Source: XYD12-FULL-36-8 sp964613805
GTDB lineage: Bacteria > Bacteroidota > Ignavibacteria > Ignavibacteriales > Ignavibacteriaceae
DNA length: 64,000 nucleotides
Reading direction: 5' to 3'
Assembly: GCA_964613805.1 (NCBI GenBank)
Contig: CAZTJF010000019.1
Coordinates: forward strand, 1-64,000
Made by a program: the position numbers and the translations under genes. This document shows positions 54,401 to 62,241 of this stretch, in pieces (the stretch's first letter is position 1; every line of letters begins with the position of its first letter). The notes under the pieces were generated by a model. That model was given only the letters and a program-made list of their open reading frames with translations, was not told where the DNA came from and made no database searches.

Positions 54401-54956
54401 TTCCGTGATCTTGAATTTCTAAATAAAAATCATCTTCAAAAATTTCTTTGAATATTTCAGCAGTTTGTTTCGCCTTTTCGTAATCGTTATTGATGAGGTC
54501 GGTCGCAATAATTCCGCCGGCACAGGCAGTGCTGCAGATTAGACCTTCCTTATATTTTTTTAAAAGTTCAAGGTCAATTCGCGGACGATAGTAGAATCCT
54601 TCGGTGTGCCCGAGTGTAGATAGTTTAGATAAATTTTTATACCCCTCATTATTCTTGGCAAGAAGGAGTAAGTGATTATAAGTTTTAACTCTTTTTTTAT
54701 TTGTGGGATCATCTTTTCCTCGGTCAAATCTGCTTCCCTGTTTTACGATGTACGCTTCCATTCCAATAATCGGTTTTATTCCCTCTTTCATTGCTTTACG
54801 ATAAAATTCAGAAATGCCATACATTACACCGTGATCGGTAAGTGCAACAGCTCTCATATTGTTTCGCTTCGCAGCTGCAATCAAACCATCAACAGTGCAT
54901 GCACCATCCTGAAGACTATAGTGTGTATGATTATGTAAATGAATAAAATCGGACAT
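51492..54956 (-). CDS. dnaE: DNA polymerase III alpha subunit
   Basis: 1154 residues, DnaE1 type. Replicative polymerase. The N-terminal PHP domain keeps the metal motif (His-Leu-His-Asn-His-Thr-His-Tyr-Ser, and Thr-Asp-His-Gly), so it may retain exonuclease activity. The palm has Gly-Pro-Gly-Arg-Gly-Ser and the catalytic Asp405 and Asp407 in Pro-Asp-Ile-Asp-Val-Asp-Phe. Fingers, tandem helix-hairpin-helix and a C-terminal OB fold follow. It appears to be a single-gene unit with intergenic gaps of 166 and 198 bases on either side. Confidence 0.98.
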   Translation of the reverse strand: MSDFIHLHNHTHYSLQDGACTVDGLIAAAKRNNMRAVALTDHGVMYGISEFYRKAMKEGIKPIIGMEAYIVKQGSRFDRGKDDPTNKKRVKTYNHLLLLAKNNEGYKNLSKLSTLGHTEGFYYRPRIDLELLKKYKEGLICSTACAGGIIATDLINNDYEKAKQTAEIFKEIFEDDFYLEIQDHGMDVEKAVLDGMPRLSKDLNIKLIATNDCHYIEPDHSIPHNILLLLSDKNGADYNQLRYGTDQIYFKSSEAMIKLFKKYKGAIENTLEIESKINVELNFNDYHFPQFPIPEEFEARSLDDYFEILARVGLKNRFPNPTPEITQRFEFEIDTIKKMGFAGYFLIVQDFINAAKKSDIPVGPGRGSVAGSLVAFTLGITEIDPLKYSLLFERFLNPERKSMPDIDVDFADDKRGEVIDYVRQKYGSNSVSQIITFNRLSSKAVIRDVARVLKIPIPTVNKITKWIPSKFGKVFTIDQALKEVPELRWVRDSKESEIQSLIKYAKVLEGMNRNASKHAAGIVITPGEVSNYVPLANAVSQMDIVTQFNMKDLEYSGLLKMDFLGLRTLTIIRDTISLILKNHGVKIDIDKIPLDDEKTYQLFWKGQTTGIFQFESAPMREYLKKLRPTSINDLSAMNALYRPGPMEFIDDFIDRKQGVKKVEYLHPILENILKETYGIIVYQEQVIQIANRVGGLSLAEADILRRAMGKKDLASMKQQKVKFIEGAKVNGISIKIAGEIFESIDKFANYGFNKSHSVAYSLVAYQTAYLKAHFTPEFLAANLKNEFGNKNKVTSFMEDCRKLKIPILPPDVNNPSVYFDVEEGTVKFGLSSIKNVGVSAVEDIIASKEKLNRNFTSFFDFCQNVDNRIVNKRCIESLIFAGAFDSISKDRARLFAAVEDALSYANKLKNSKVTVGNSLFGGMEEEFKTIEPKLPQSKAWAQKYQLAKEREVIGFYVSEHPLRKYELDYKSFTTIHLGETEALENLDVVRVGGVITGLKTKMDKSGNNMAFFTLDDFSGSCEAIMFSKTYDKFQKLVGEEECIFIVGKTESSGDSIKLQIEEAYSSLEIREKLMRSIKVYLDPEKHSVEIISAIKNIFQNNAGNIPVYIHLAGGNNGINHQVYFLKDVRIKISDELIKSITNLIGEDSLLFDLK

Positions 54957-55154
54957 GAAAAGTATTAACCCTCGAACACAGTTTTTAAAAATGATTTGAA
55001 TAAGAAAAGTATAGAACGTGCGATGGAAGTTTAAATATTTTTTACTCTAAAAAAAATATTTGAAAAATAAATTTTTAACTAATCCATTTTCTTGTACACC
55101 AAAAACACGACGTGGGATAACCAGGTTGATTAAATTTTAGATACTCAACGAACT

Positions 55155-55604
55155 TTACTTTTTACCAGTGTGACCAAATCCGCCCTCACCGCGCTTACTA
55201 TGATTTAGATCATCGGTTTGAATTAGATTTGCGGTATAAACTTTTGAAACGACTAATTGAGCAATCCTATCGCCGCGTTTAATAGTAAATTTTTCTTTGC
55301 CAAGATTTATTAAAATAATTTTTATTTCACCACGATAATCAGAATCTATCGTACCAGGAGAATTAAGAATTCCAATTCCATGATTTGCTGCGAGTCCGCT
55401 TCGTGGTCTTACTTGAATTTCATATCCTTTGGGAATTTCAACTGAAAGATTTGTCGGCACTAATGAAATGCTGTTCTTTTCGACAGTTAGTTCATCCTTA
55501 ATAGCAGCACGAACATCCATACCCGCACTTCCGGAAGTTGTATAATTTGGAATTTCTATGTCATCAAATTCAGCACTGAGTCTTTTTATTTTTATTTCTA
55601 CCAT
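55155..55604 (-). CDS. dut: dUTP diphosphatase
   Basis: 149 residues from ATG 55604; the frame continues to a TTG at 55619 but the ATG gives the usual length. It hydrolyses dUTP to dUMP. Trimeric dUTPase motifs are all present: Ala-Gly-Met-Asp, Arg-Pro-Arg-Ser-Gly, Gly-Thr-Ile-Asp-Ser-Asp-Tyr, Arg-Ile-Ala-Gln, and the C-terminal Gly-Gly-Phe-Gly-His-Thr-Gly arm. It follows the flippase gene by about 30 bases. Confidence 0.96.
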   Translation of the reverse strand: MVEIKIKRLSAEFDDIEIPNYTTSGSAGMDVRAAIKDELTVEKNSISLVPTNLSVEIPKGYEIQVRPRSGLAANHGIGILNSPGTIDSDYRGEIKIILINLGKEKFTIKRGDRIAQLVVSKVYTANLIQTDDLNHSKRGEGGFGHTGKK

Positions 55605-55633
55605 ATCAATTATTTGCAAATTACTTTAAAATT

Positions 55634-57100
55634 TTATTTGTTGAAAATCTTCTTCATAAATTTATTCCTCAGGATTGACAATTCATTTTTATCGAACACA
55701 ATCATCGAAGTTACAATTACGTACACAATCAACATAAAACTTTTTAAGAAAATGTTTAGCTCACCAATTGATTGAAACCAGTAGTAAACTATTCCTGTTA
55801 ATAAAATTGTAGTAAAAATGCCTATCATCTTTACGAACTCATATTCAATTCTGTAAAATTTTTGTGTTACGATGTACAATCCAGCCGCCATTACAATATA
55901 GCTTGCAAGGGTCGCAAGTGCGGCACCAATAATACCAAGCGAAGGAATGAGCAAGAAATTTACAACAACATTAACTAATGCTCCGATTCCGGTTACTAAA
56001 GGAACATAGGTGCTTTTTTCTTTGATGTAAATGCCTGCAGTAAAAACCACGTATAAACCATAAAATAAATATCCAAAAAGAATTATTGGAACAATTACCA
56101 ATCCACTCCAATAAGCCGAGCCAATCAATGTTATTCCAAAAAAATTGATTTTGACTAAATCATCAATGTAAAGTGAAACCAAAACTAAAATAATACCGGC
56201 AGCAAAAGTAAAATATGTAAGAACTTTGGAGAACACTTTTTTTGCATCTTGCTCTTCTGCTTGCTGAAGAAAAAACGGCTGCCATGCATATTGGAACATA
56301 TTCACAAACAGCATCATAAATATTCCCAGTTTATAATTGGCATTGTAAATTCCTACAGTATGGAGATCAGTAAGATTTGTTAGAATTGGACGATCAATAC
56401 CTTGAATAAACATTGAACCTAAACCGGCAGGAAGATACGGCAGCCCAAATTTTATTAACCTGCGAAGCAAAGATACATTTATGACCGGTCTTAAGTTTTT
56501 CACAATATCAGGTAAGAATATTAAAAAAGTTAATAGTGAAGCGGCAAGGTTACTTATGAGTACTGCTTCTATTCCCCATTCAAATTGAAGTACAAGCAGC
56601 AAGTTTAGGAAAACATTAACAAGTATGTTGATAATCTTAAATGCGGCGAATTTCTTTGCTCTTCTCTCAATTCTTAACTTTATAAAAGGAATAACACAAA
56701 GAGCATCAATAAAAAGTATAGATGAAGTATAATATAAAAGATAGGAATAAATCTCCGGCACCTGTAAAAGCGAAACGATACTTCCTTTAACAAGAATTAT
56801 AACGAACGATAGAAAAAAGGAAACTAACATCACTGCAAGGTAAGGAGTTGAGAAGTTATCTTTTTCCTCTGCATTAGTTTTGTTAGCAGCAAATCTTAAG
56901 TACGCCGCGTCCATACCAAATATGTACATGATATTTAAAATAGCAATGAAGATATAGAGATTTGCAATTACTCCATAATCATCTGGTAAGAAAATGTTGG
57001 TGTAGAATGGAACAAGAAGAAAGGTTAAGAATCTGCCGACAATAGTGCTAACACCGTAAATCGCAGTGTCTTTTGTAAGCTGTTTTATTTTATCAAACAT
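55634..57100 (-). CDS. Polysaccharide flippase (Wzx/MATE-like)
   Basis: 488 residues with 12 to 14 predicted transmembrane helices and no large soluble domain. The opening Lys-Asp-Thr-Ala-Ile-Tyr-Gly-Val-Ser-Thr-Ile-Val-Gly-Arg-Phe and the Phe-Tyr-Thr-Asn segment are typical of oligosaccharide flippases that move undecaprenyl-linked units to the periplasm. It lies two bases after nadC, so it is in one operon with nadC and dut. A partner Wzy polymerase is not seen in the window. Confidence 0.85.
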   Translation of the reverse strand: MFDKIKQLTKDTAIYGVSTIVGRFLTFLLVPFYTNIFLPDDYGVIANLYIFIAILNIMYIFGMDAAYLRFAANKTNAEEKDNFSTPYLAVMLVSFFLSFVIILVKGSIVSLLQVPEIYSYLLYYTSSILFIDALCVIPFIKLRIERRAKKFAAFKIINILVNVFLNLLLVLQFEWGIEAVLISNLAASLLTFLIFLPDIVKNLRPVINVSLLRRLIKFGLPYLPAGLGSMFIQGIDRPILTNLTDLHTVGIYNANYKLGIFMMLFVNMFQYAWQPFFLQQAEEQDAKKVFSKVLTYFTFAAGIILVLVSLYIDDLVKINFFGITLIGSAYWSGLVIVPIILFGYLFYGLYVVFTAGIYIKEKSTYVPLVTGIGALVNVVVNFLLIPSLGIIGAALATLASYIVMAAGLYIVTQKFYRIEYEFVKMIGIFTTILLTGIVYYWFQSIGELNIFLKSFMLIVYVIVTSMIVFDKNELSILRNKFMKKIFNK

Positions 57101-57102
57101 TT

Positions 57103-57951
57103 TTAAGAAACCAGCTTTAGTTCTAAAGAGATATCCAAAGCTTTAACACTGTGAGTAATTGCGCCTACTGATATAAAATCCACGCCGGTTTCTGCTATTG
57201 GTTTAACGGTATCGAGATTCACATTTCCAGAAGCTTCAATTAAACATCTATTACTAATCAATTCAACTGCTTTTTTCATTTCAGATAAGTCAAAATTATC
57301 GAGCATAATAACATCAACACCACAGCTTACTGCTTCTTCAACTTGCTGAAGATTTGTTGTTTCAACTTCAATCTTATAATTAAGATTTTCTGTGCGTTTA
57401 TACTTTTTGCAAAGTTCAATTGCGGTTGTAATTGAACCCGCTGCTTCAATGTGATTGTCTTTAATTAAAAACATATCGTACAAACCAATGCGATGATTAG
57501 CACATCCACTTAACTTAACAGCAAGCTTATCGAGCATTCGTAAGCCGGGAACAGTTTTACGGGTATCAATTATTTTTGCTTTGGTATGGGAAATTTTATC
57601 CTGAAAGGTTCTGCACAAAGTGGCAATTCCACTTATCCTTTGTATGAAATTAAGTGCGGTTCGTTCAATAGTTAAGATGGATGCGGCTTTACCTTTTACA
57701 ATTGCGGTTACAGTTTTGGCAGTAACTCGTTCACCATCCTTTGTAAATAGAGCAAGCTGTAATTCTGGATCAAAAATTTGCAAAGTTCTTTTCAGAACAT
57801 CTAATCCGGCAATTACTCCTTCCTGTTTTACAAGAAATTCCCCTTGAACTAATAAAGCGGGATCAATTGTTGCATTGGTTGTAATGTCACCACTTCCAAT
57901 ATCCTCAGCCAAAGCATCTTTTATTATCTGATCTATATTTCGTTCTTTCAT
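57103..57951 (-). CDS. nadC: Nicotinate-nucleotide pyrophosphorylase
   Basis: 282 residues from ATG 57951; the frame extends two codons to a TTG at 57957 that overlaps the ybgC-like stop codon. NadC joins quinolinate and PRPP to make nicotinate mononucleotide in NAD synthesis. Motifs: Glu-Arg-Thr-Ala-Leu-Asn-Phe, Asp-Thr-Arg-Lys-Thr-Val-Pro-Gly, Asn-His-Arg and Lys-Asp-Asn-His. Normal length. No nadA or nadB is in the window. Confidence 0.95.
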   Translation of the reverse strand: MKERNIDQIIKDALAEDIGSGDITTNATIDPALLVQGEFLVKQEGVIAGLDVLKRTLQIFDPELQLALFTKDGERVTAKTVTAIVKGKAASILTIERTALNFIQRISGIATLCRTFQDKISHTKAKIIDTRKTVPGLRMLDKLAVKLSGCANHRIGLYDMFLIKDNHIEAAGSITTAIELCKKYKRTENLNYKIEVETTNLQQVEEAVSCGVDVIMLDNFDLSEMKKAVELISNRCLIEASGNVNLDTVKPIAETGVDFISVGAITHSVKALDISLELKLVS

Positions 57952-57953
57952 TT

Positions 57954-58367
57954 TCAAAATTTGTAAAATGGTTTGATTGCATCAATAAAAAACTTAGGTG
58001 GACGTACAGCTTTTTTAGTTTCACGATTCATGAAAACGTGTTCTGTAAATCCTTCAGCTACAATAATTTTTTCCTCAGTCTTAAAAATTTCATAAGCTAT
58101 ATGGACTTTCAATACTGGAATTTCTTTAACGAATGCACGTACAAATAACACATCATCGTAATGGGCAGGATTCTTATACTTAACACTCAATTCTAAAACT
58201 GGAAGCATATATCCATTAATTTCTAAAGAATGATAAGGCAACCCAATGCTGCGCATCATTTCTGTTCTGCCCACTTCAAAATATTCAGAGTACTTGCCGT
58301 TATACACAAACTGCATTTGATCTGTATCTGCATAACGAACTCTGATTTCTGTTGTGAAGTCTAACAT
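57954..58367 (-). CDS. Acyl-CoA thioesterase, YbgC/4HBT family
   Basis: 137 residues. Hot-dog fold with Tyr-Ala-Asp-Thr-Asp-Gln-Met-Gln-Phe-Val-Tyr-Asn-Gly-Lys-Tyr, the 4HBT/YbgC signature with the catalytic Asp. YbgC-type enzymes hydrolyse short-chain acyl-CoA or act with the Tol-Pal system; no tol genes are visible. Followed closely by nadC. Confidence 0.85.
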   Translation of the reverse strand: MLDFTTEIRVRYADTDQMQFVYNGKYSEYFEVGRTEMMRSIGLPYHSLEINGYMLPVLELSVKYKNPAHYDDVLFVRAFVKEIPVLKVHIAYEIFKTEEKIIVAEGFTEHVFMNRETKKAVRPPKFFIDAIKPFYKF

Positions 58368-58451
58368 TTAGATTGTATGTATAATTTTGAGCATAAAACT
58401 AAACAAATGAAGGGAAATAAACAGATAAGTTTTTTCTGGAGTACTAAAACC

Positions 58452-58475
58452 TTATCACGAAGTGGTTCGTGATAA
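58452..58475 (-). terminator. Hairpin after accA, weak terminator
   Basis: A perfect ten-base stem (58452-58461 with 58466-58475) with a four-base loop lies about 30 bases past the accA stop codon. On the minus strand it is followed by GGTTTT only, so termination may be partial. The rest of the 58368-58507 interval holds nothing else. Confidence 0.6.
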
Positions 58476-58507
58476 TCAAGTCCATTGATAGATTATTGAT
58501 GCTGCTC

Positions 58508-59458
58508 TCACTCAATAAACTCGCCCATGCTTCCAAATTTTTCAAGCCGGTTCTCAACAAGCTTTTCTGGTTTAATTTTTATTAATTGAGATAATTCTTC
58601 TTTTAAAACTCCCTTTAACATTTTAGCTGCTTCTTGCGGATCTTTGTGTGCACCTCCAAGAGGTTCGGGAATTATTCTATCAATAATTTTTTGCTTTAGT
58701 AAATCGGGGGCTGTAAGTTTTAATGCCTCGGCAGCTTGTTCCTTATAATCCCAGCTTCGCCATAAAATGCTTGAACATGATTCGGGACTAATAACCGAAT
58801 ACCAGCAATTTTCAAGCATAAGAATTCTATCACCCACACCAATTCCTAAAGCACCGCCGCTAGCACCTTCACCAATTATTACAACGATGATAGGTACTTT
58901 TAGTTTACTCATCTCAAAAAGATTTCTTGCGATTGCTTCTGCTTGCCCGCGTTCCTCAGCTTCTAATCCTGGGTAAGCTCCAGGTGTATCGAGCATAGTG
59001 ATAATTGGCTTATTAAATTTTTCTGCGAGCTTCATGAGTCGGAGGGCTTTTCTGTAACCCTCAGGATTAGGCATTCCAAAATTTCTGTAAAGATTACTCT
59101 TTGTATCTCTTCCTTTTTGATGACCAATAATTAAAATTTTATATTCATCCAAAAAAGCAAATCCGCCAACAATTGCTTTATCATCTTTGTAGTGCCTGTC
59201 GCCATGAAGTTCGATAAAATTAGAGGTCATCAAATTTATGTAATCGAGAGTGTAAGGTCGTTCAGGATGGCGTGCAAGCTGAACTCTCTGCCAACGGGTT
59301 AATTCTTTGTAAATGTTCTCTTTCAACTTTTTAACTTTCTCCTCAATCTTGACAATCTCTTTTTCTATATCAAGATTATCAGAAAATTTTCTCATTTCTT
59401 CTAATTTAGCTTCAAGTTCAACGATTGGTTTTTCAAAATCAAGTACAGTTTTTGCCAT
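58508..59458 (-). CDS. accA: Acetyl-CoA carboxylase carboxyltransferase alpha subunit
   Basis: 316 residues. With AccD it transfers the carboxyl group from biotin to acetyl-CoA, the first step of fatty acid synthesis. Coiled N-terminus, then Gly-His-Gln-Lys-Gly-Arg-Asp-Thr, Thr-Pro-Gly-Ala-Tyr-Pro-Gly and Gly-Glu-Gly-Ala-Ser-Gly-Gly-Ala, the oxyanion-forming segments. Its ATG directly abuts the stop of the upstream GT2 fusion gene (59459), so they are co-transcribed although functionally unrelated. Confidence 0.97.
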   Translation of the reverse strand: MAKTVLDFEKPIVELEAKLEEMRKFSDNLDIEKEIVKIEEKVKKLKENIYKELTRWQRVQLARHPERPYTLDYINLMTSNFIELHGDRHYKDDKAIVGGFAFLDEYKILIIGHQKGRDTKSNLYRNFGMPNPEGYRKALRLMKLAEKFNKPIITMLDTPGAYPGLEAEERGQAEAIARNLFEMSKLKVPIIVVIIGEGASGGALGIGVGDRILMLENCWYSVISPESCSSILWRSWDYKEQAAEALKLTAPDLLKQKIIDRIIPEPLGGAHKDPQEAAKMLKGVLKEELSQLIKIKPEKLVENRLEKFGSMGEFIE

Positions 59459-61438
59459 TTACTTCTTACTCATAAACATATTGTTAAAGGTTTTGCCTAA
59501 AATTTCAAGATCTAACCAGATGTTCTGGTTTCTCGCATATATCAAATCTAACTTCTCGGTTGAATTTGCAGAACCCTTTTCAAGGTACCACAAACCTGTT
59601 AGCCCTTTCTTTCCTAAAAATATTTTCGATTCTTCAGATTGATTTTGAGGACCAACAAGACTAACCTTTCCACTGAAAATGGATGGAATTCCTAAAATAA
59701 ATTTTCTGAAATCAGATTTTTGAGAGTCTGTCTTTGAAATCAAATATATCAAAGGATAGATAAATATCAAAGCAAAGAACCCTAACGTGTAATCCATCAA
59801 TAATTTTATAAATCGGGAAACAGGATTTGAAATGTTTAGACTTATATCTATCAATGGAATATCTTCCAATACAGAAACCGAAGCTTTTCCAACCAGAAAA
59901 TCCAAATTGCTTCCGATGAGCTTAAAATCAACTCCATCCGAAGTGTTATTTGCAACAATTGACATCATTTTGTTATATGATAATTCATCTGGAGAAAAAA
60001 TAACCTCATTAATTTTTTTATCAGCAATCACTTTATTTATGCTGTCTATGCTTCCCACAACTTCATAACCATTCATTTGATTTCCAATATCTTTGTGAGA
60101 GTAACCAATTAAGCCCTGTATAATGTGATCATCAACAAACTTTTTTTGAAGTTTATCTGCAATCATAACTGCTGATTTATTTGTACCAACAATTAAAGTC
60201 CGCTTTCTTGAAGGTGTAAATTCTAACCCAACTTTAAAGAAAAGCTTTAAAATAATTCGCCAAAGTGTCAATGACGTTAAAAGAAAAACATAATTGATTA
60301 AGAAAACAGCACGGCTGTAAGCGAATTGTTTGAAGAAAAACGTTAGAGAAGAAATTATAAAAAAGCTTACGAGGATTGCACCTGTATTTCGTAAAACCGA
60401 AAAGGAATTTTTACGATACACACCTATTAATGCTGCTGCAGTAATATGAATAGCAACAGGAACAACAAGAATTAGCGGATAACTGAATTCGGGAAAACCA
60501 TGCCATTCGGTAAACCTTAAATACAATTTCTCTGCAAGAATTAAACACACATTAAAAAAAATGACATCCAATATTACTGCAGTAAAAGAAAGTTTCCTTC
60601 TTCCAAGAAATGCAAAAAACTTTCTAAAGCCAATTGCCGTACGTAAAATAATTTCTACAAGATAAAAGCTGGAGAAATGTTTTTTCACAAAAAGATTCAT
60701 CGCATTGTAAAAATATTTTGTCTCATCCAAGCTGCTTCGTTTTGTGCTTTCACCTTTGTAATGAATTATTTGTGTTCCGGGATAATAGTAAACCTTGTAA
60801 CCATTTTTTTGAATGCGATAGCACAAGTCTAAATCTTCACCATACATGAAAAATTGTTCATCAAAACCACCAACTTTTTCATACGCTTCTCTATTCATCA
60901 TCATGAATGAGCCGGAAATAGCATCAACTTCGTATGTCGAATTTTCATCCAGATAAGTAAGATTATATTTTGCAAAGAGTTTACTCTTCGGAAATAAAGT
61001 GCTTAGTCCGGTTACTTTACAGAACGATGTCCAAGGTCCTGGAAAGCTTCTTCTGCATGCAAGCTGAAGCGAACCATCAGGATTTAGGATTTTGCACCCT
61101 GCTAGACCTGCATCCGGATTTTGATTTAGAAAGTAAATCATCCTATTAATCGTGTCTTCGCTTACAATTGTATCGGGATTAATTAATAAGATGAATTTTC
61201 CTTTGGAGATCTTTAGCGCTTCATTGTTTGCTTTTGAAAATCCAACATTAGTTTTATTCACTATTAAATGTATCTGCGGAAATTTATCTCGAATAAACTC
61301 CACACTACCGTCATCAGATGCATTATCAACAACTATAATTTCGTGAGTAATTTTTGAGAGAGCTTTTTGAAGTGAATGAATTAAGTTCTGAAGAAATTCT
61401 TTAACATTATAATTGATAATTATGATGGATAATTCCAC
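59459..61438 (-). CDS. GT2 glycosyltransferase fused to degenerate sugar-phosphate transferase
   Basis: 659 residues, GTG start. Residues 1-285 are an inverting GT2 domain of the rhamnosyltransferase type, with Val-Val-Asp-Asn-Ala-Ser-Asp-Asp-Gly and Asn-Pro-Asp-Thr. Four transmembrane helices (about 290-410) and a Rossmann-like domain (about 420-540, with Arg-Thr-Leu-Ile-Val-Gly-Thr) follow, as in the N-terminal half of WbaP-type transferases. The C-terminus (about 555-659) aligns with the bacterial sugar transferase domain: a membrane helix, Ser593-Leu-Val-Gly-Pro-Gln and Gly-Leu-Thr-Gly-Leu-Trp. Compared with the intact enzyme at 62242 it lacks about 50 residues with Lys-Phe-Arg-Ser-Met, and the catalytic Asp-Glu is Leu582-Gly583. 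The transferase part is therefore probably inactive; the GT2 part looks intact. Confidence 0.85.
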   Translation of the reverse strand: MELSIIIINYNVKEFLQNLIHSLQKALSKITHEIIVVDNASDDGSVEFIRDKFPQIHLIVNKTNVGFSKANNEALKISKGKFILLINPDTIVSEDTINRMIYFLNQNPDAGLAGCKILNPDGSLQLACRRSFPGPWTSFCKVTGLSTLFPKSKLFAKYNLTYLDENSTYEVDAISGSFMMMNREAYEKVGGFDEQFFMYGEDLDLCYRIQKNGYKVYYYPGTQIIHYKGESTKRSSLDETKYFYNAMNLFVKKHFSSFYLVEIILRTAIGFRKFFAFLGRRKLSFTAVILDVIFFNVCLILAEKLYLRFTEWHGFPEFSYPLILVVPVAIHITAAALIGVYRKNSFSVLRNTGAILVSFFIISSLTFFFKQFAYSRAVFLINYVFLLTSLTLWRIILKLFFKVGLEFTPSRKRTLIVGTNKSAVMIADKLQKKFVDDHIIQGLIGYSHKDIGNQMNGYEVVGSIDSINKVIADKKINEVIFSPDELSYNKMMSIVANNTSDGVDFKLIGSNLDFLVGKASVSVLEDIPLIDISLNISNPVSRFIKLLMDYTLGFFALIFIYPLIYLISKTDSQKSDFRKFILGIPSIFSGKVSLVGPQNQSEESKIFLGKKGLTGLWYLEKGSANSTEKLDLIYARNQNIWLDLEILGKTFNNMFMSKK

Positions 61439-61448
61439 TTTACACTCT

Positions 61449-62168
61449 TTACAGAATTCCGAAAGTATTTCGAATTCTTAGTTTCCAAACCATAAAAACA
61501 GCTTCACGAACAATTTTTTTGGACATCTTCGATTTACCATGAAATCGGTCAATAAAAATTATTGGTATTTCTATGATCCTAAAACCTTTTTTGAAAGCTT
61601 TGAATGTCATTTCAATCTGGAATGCATAGCCGTTTGATTTAATCGAGTCAAGATCAATTGATTCCAACACTTTTCTTCTGAAACATTTAAACCCGCCGGT
61701 TGCATCTCGAACCGGAAGCCCGGTTATAAATCTTGTATAACTATTCGCAAAATAACTTAACATCAGTCTTCTCATCGGCCAGTTCACAACATTAACACCT
61801 GTTTTGTATCGGCTTCCCAAAACAAGATCATGATCCTTTATTGCATCCATAAAATTCTTAATTTCTTTTGGATCATGAGAAAAATCAGCATCCATTTCAA
61901 AAATATAATCGTATCCATTTTGTAAAGCATATTTAAATCCCTCTATGTAAGCCGTACCAAGTCCCATTTTACCTGGGCGTTTTATCAATTTAACATGCTC
62001 AGATTCTCGTGTTAATTGCTCAACGAAAACACCTGTTCCATCCGGTGAATTATCATCAACCACCAAAACGTCAACATTGTCATATCTACCTAAAATGTCA
62101 GGAATCATCCTCCGAATATTTTCAAGTTCGTTATATGTTGGAATTATTATGAGCGATTTTTCAGACAT
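61449..62168 (-). CDS. Polyprenol-phosphate mannosyltransferase-like GT2
   Basis: 239 residues. DPM1-like GT2 without membrane helices, which makes polyprenyl-phospho-mannose or a related lipid-linked sugar on the cytoplasmic face. Motifs: Ile-Ile-Pro-Thr-Tyr-Asn-Glu, Val-Val-Asp-Asp-Asn-Ser-Pro-Asp-Gly-Thr, Asp-Ala-Asp-Phe-Ser-His-Asp-Pro and Gly-Ser-Arg-Tyr. The product may serve the GT-C-like protein at 48470, an inference from co-occurrence. It lies 10 bases upstream of the GT2 fusion gene. Confidence 0.88.
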   Translation of the reverse strand: MSEKSLIIIPTYNELENIRRMIPDILGRYDNVDVLVVDDNSPDGTGVFVEQLTRESEHVKLIKRPGKMGLGTAYIEGFKYALQNGYDYIFEMDADFSHDPKEIKNFMDAIKDHDLVLGSRYKTGVNVVNWPMRRLMLSYFANSYTRFITGLPVRDATGGFKCFRRKVLESIDLDSIKSNGYAFQIEMTFKAFKKGFRIIEIPIIFIDRFHGKSKMSKKIVREAVFMVWKLRIRNTFGIL

Positions 62169-62241
62169 TGGACTACTAAATATTAAACGAGTATTTCAAT
62201 TCTAAGGTAAAATTAAGTAATTGATTATTAAAGATAAAAAT

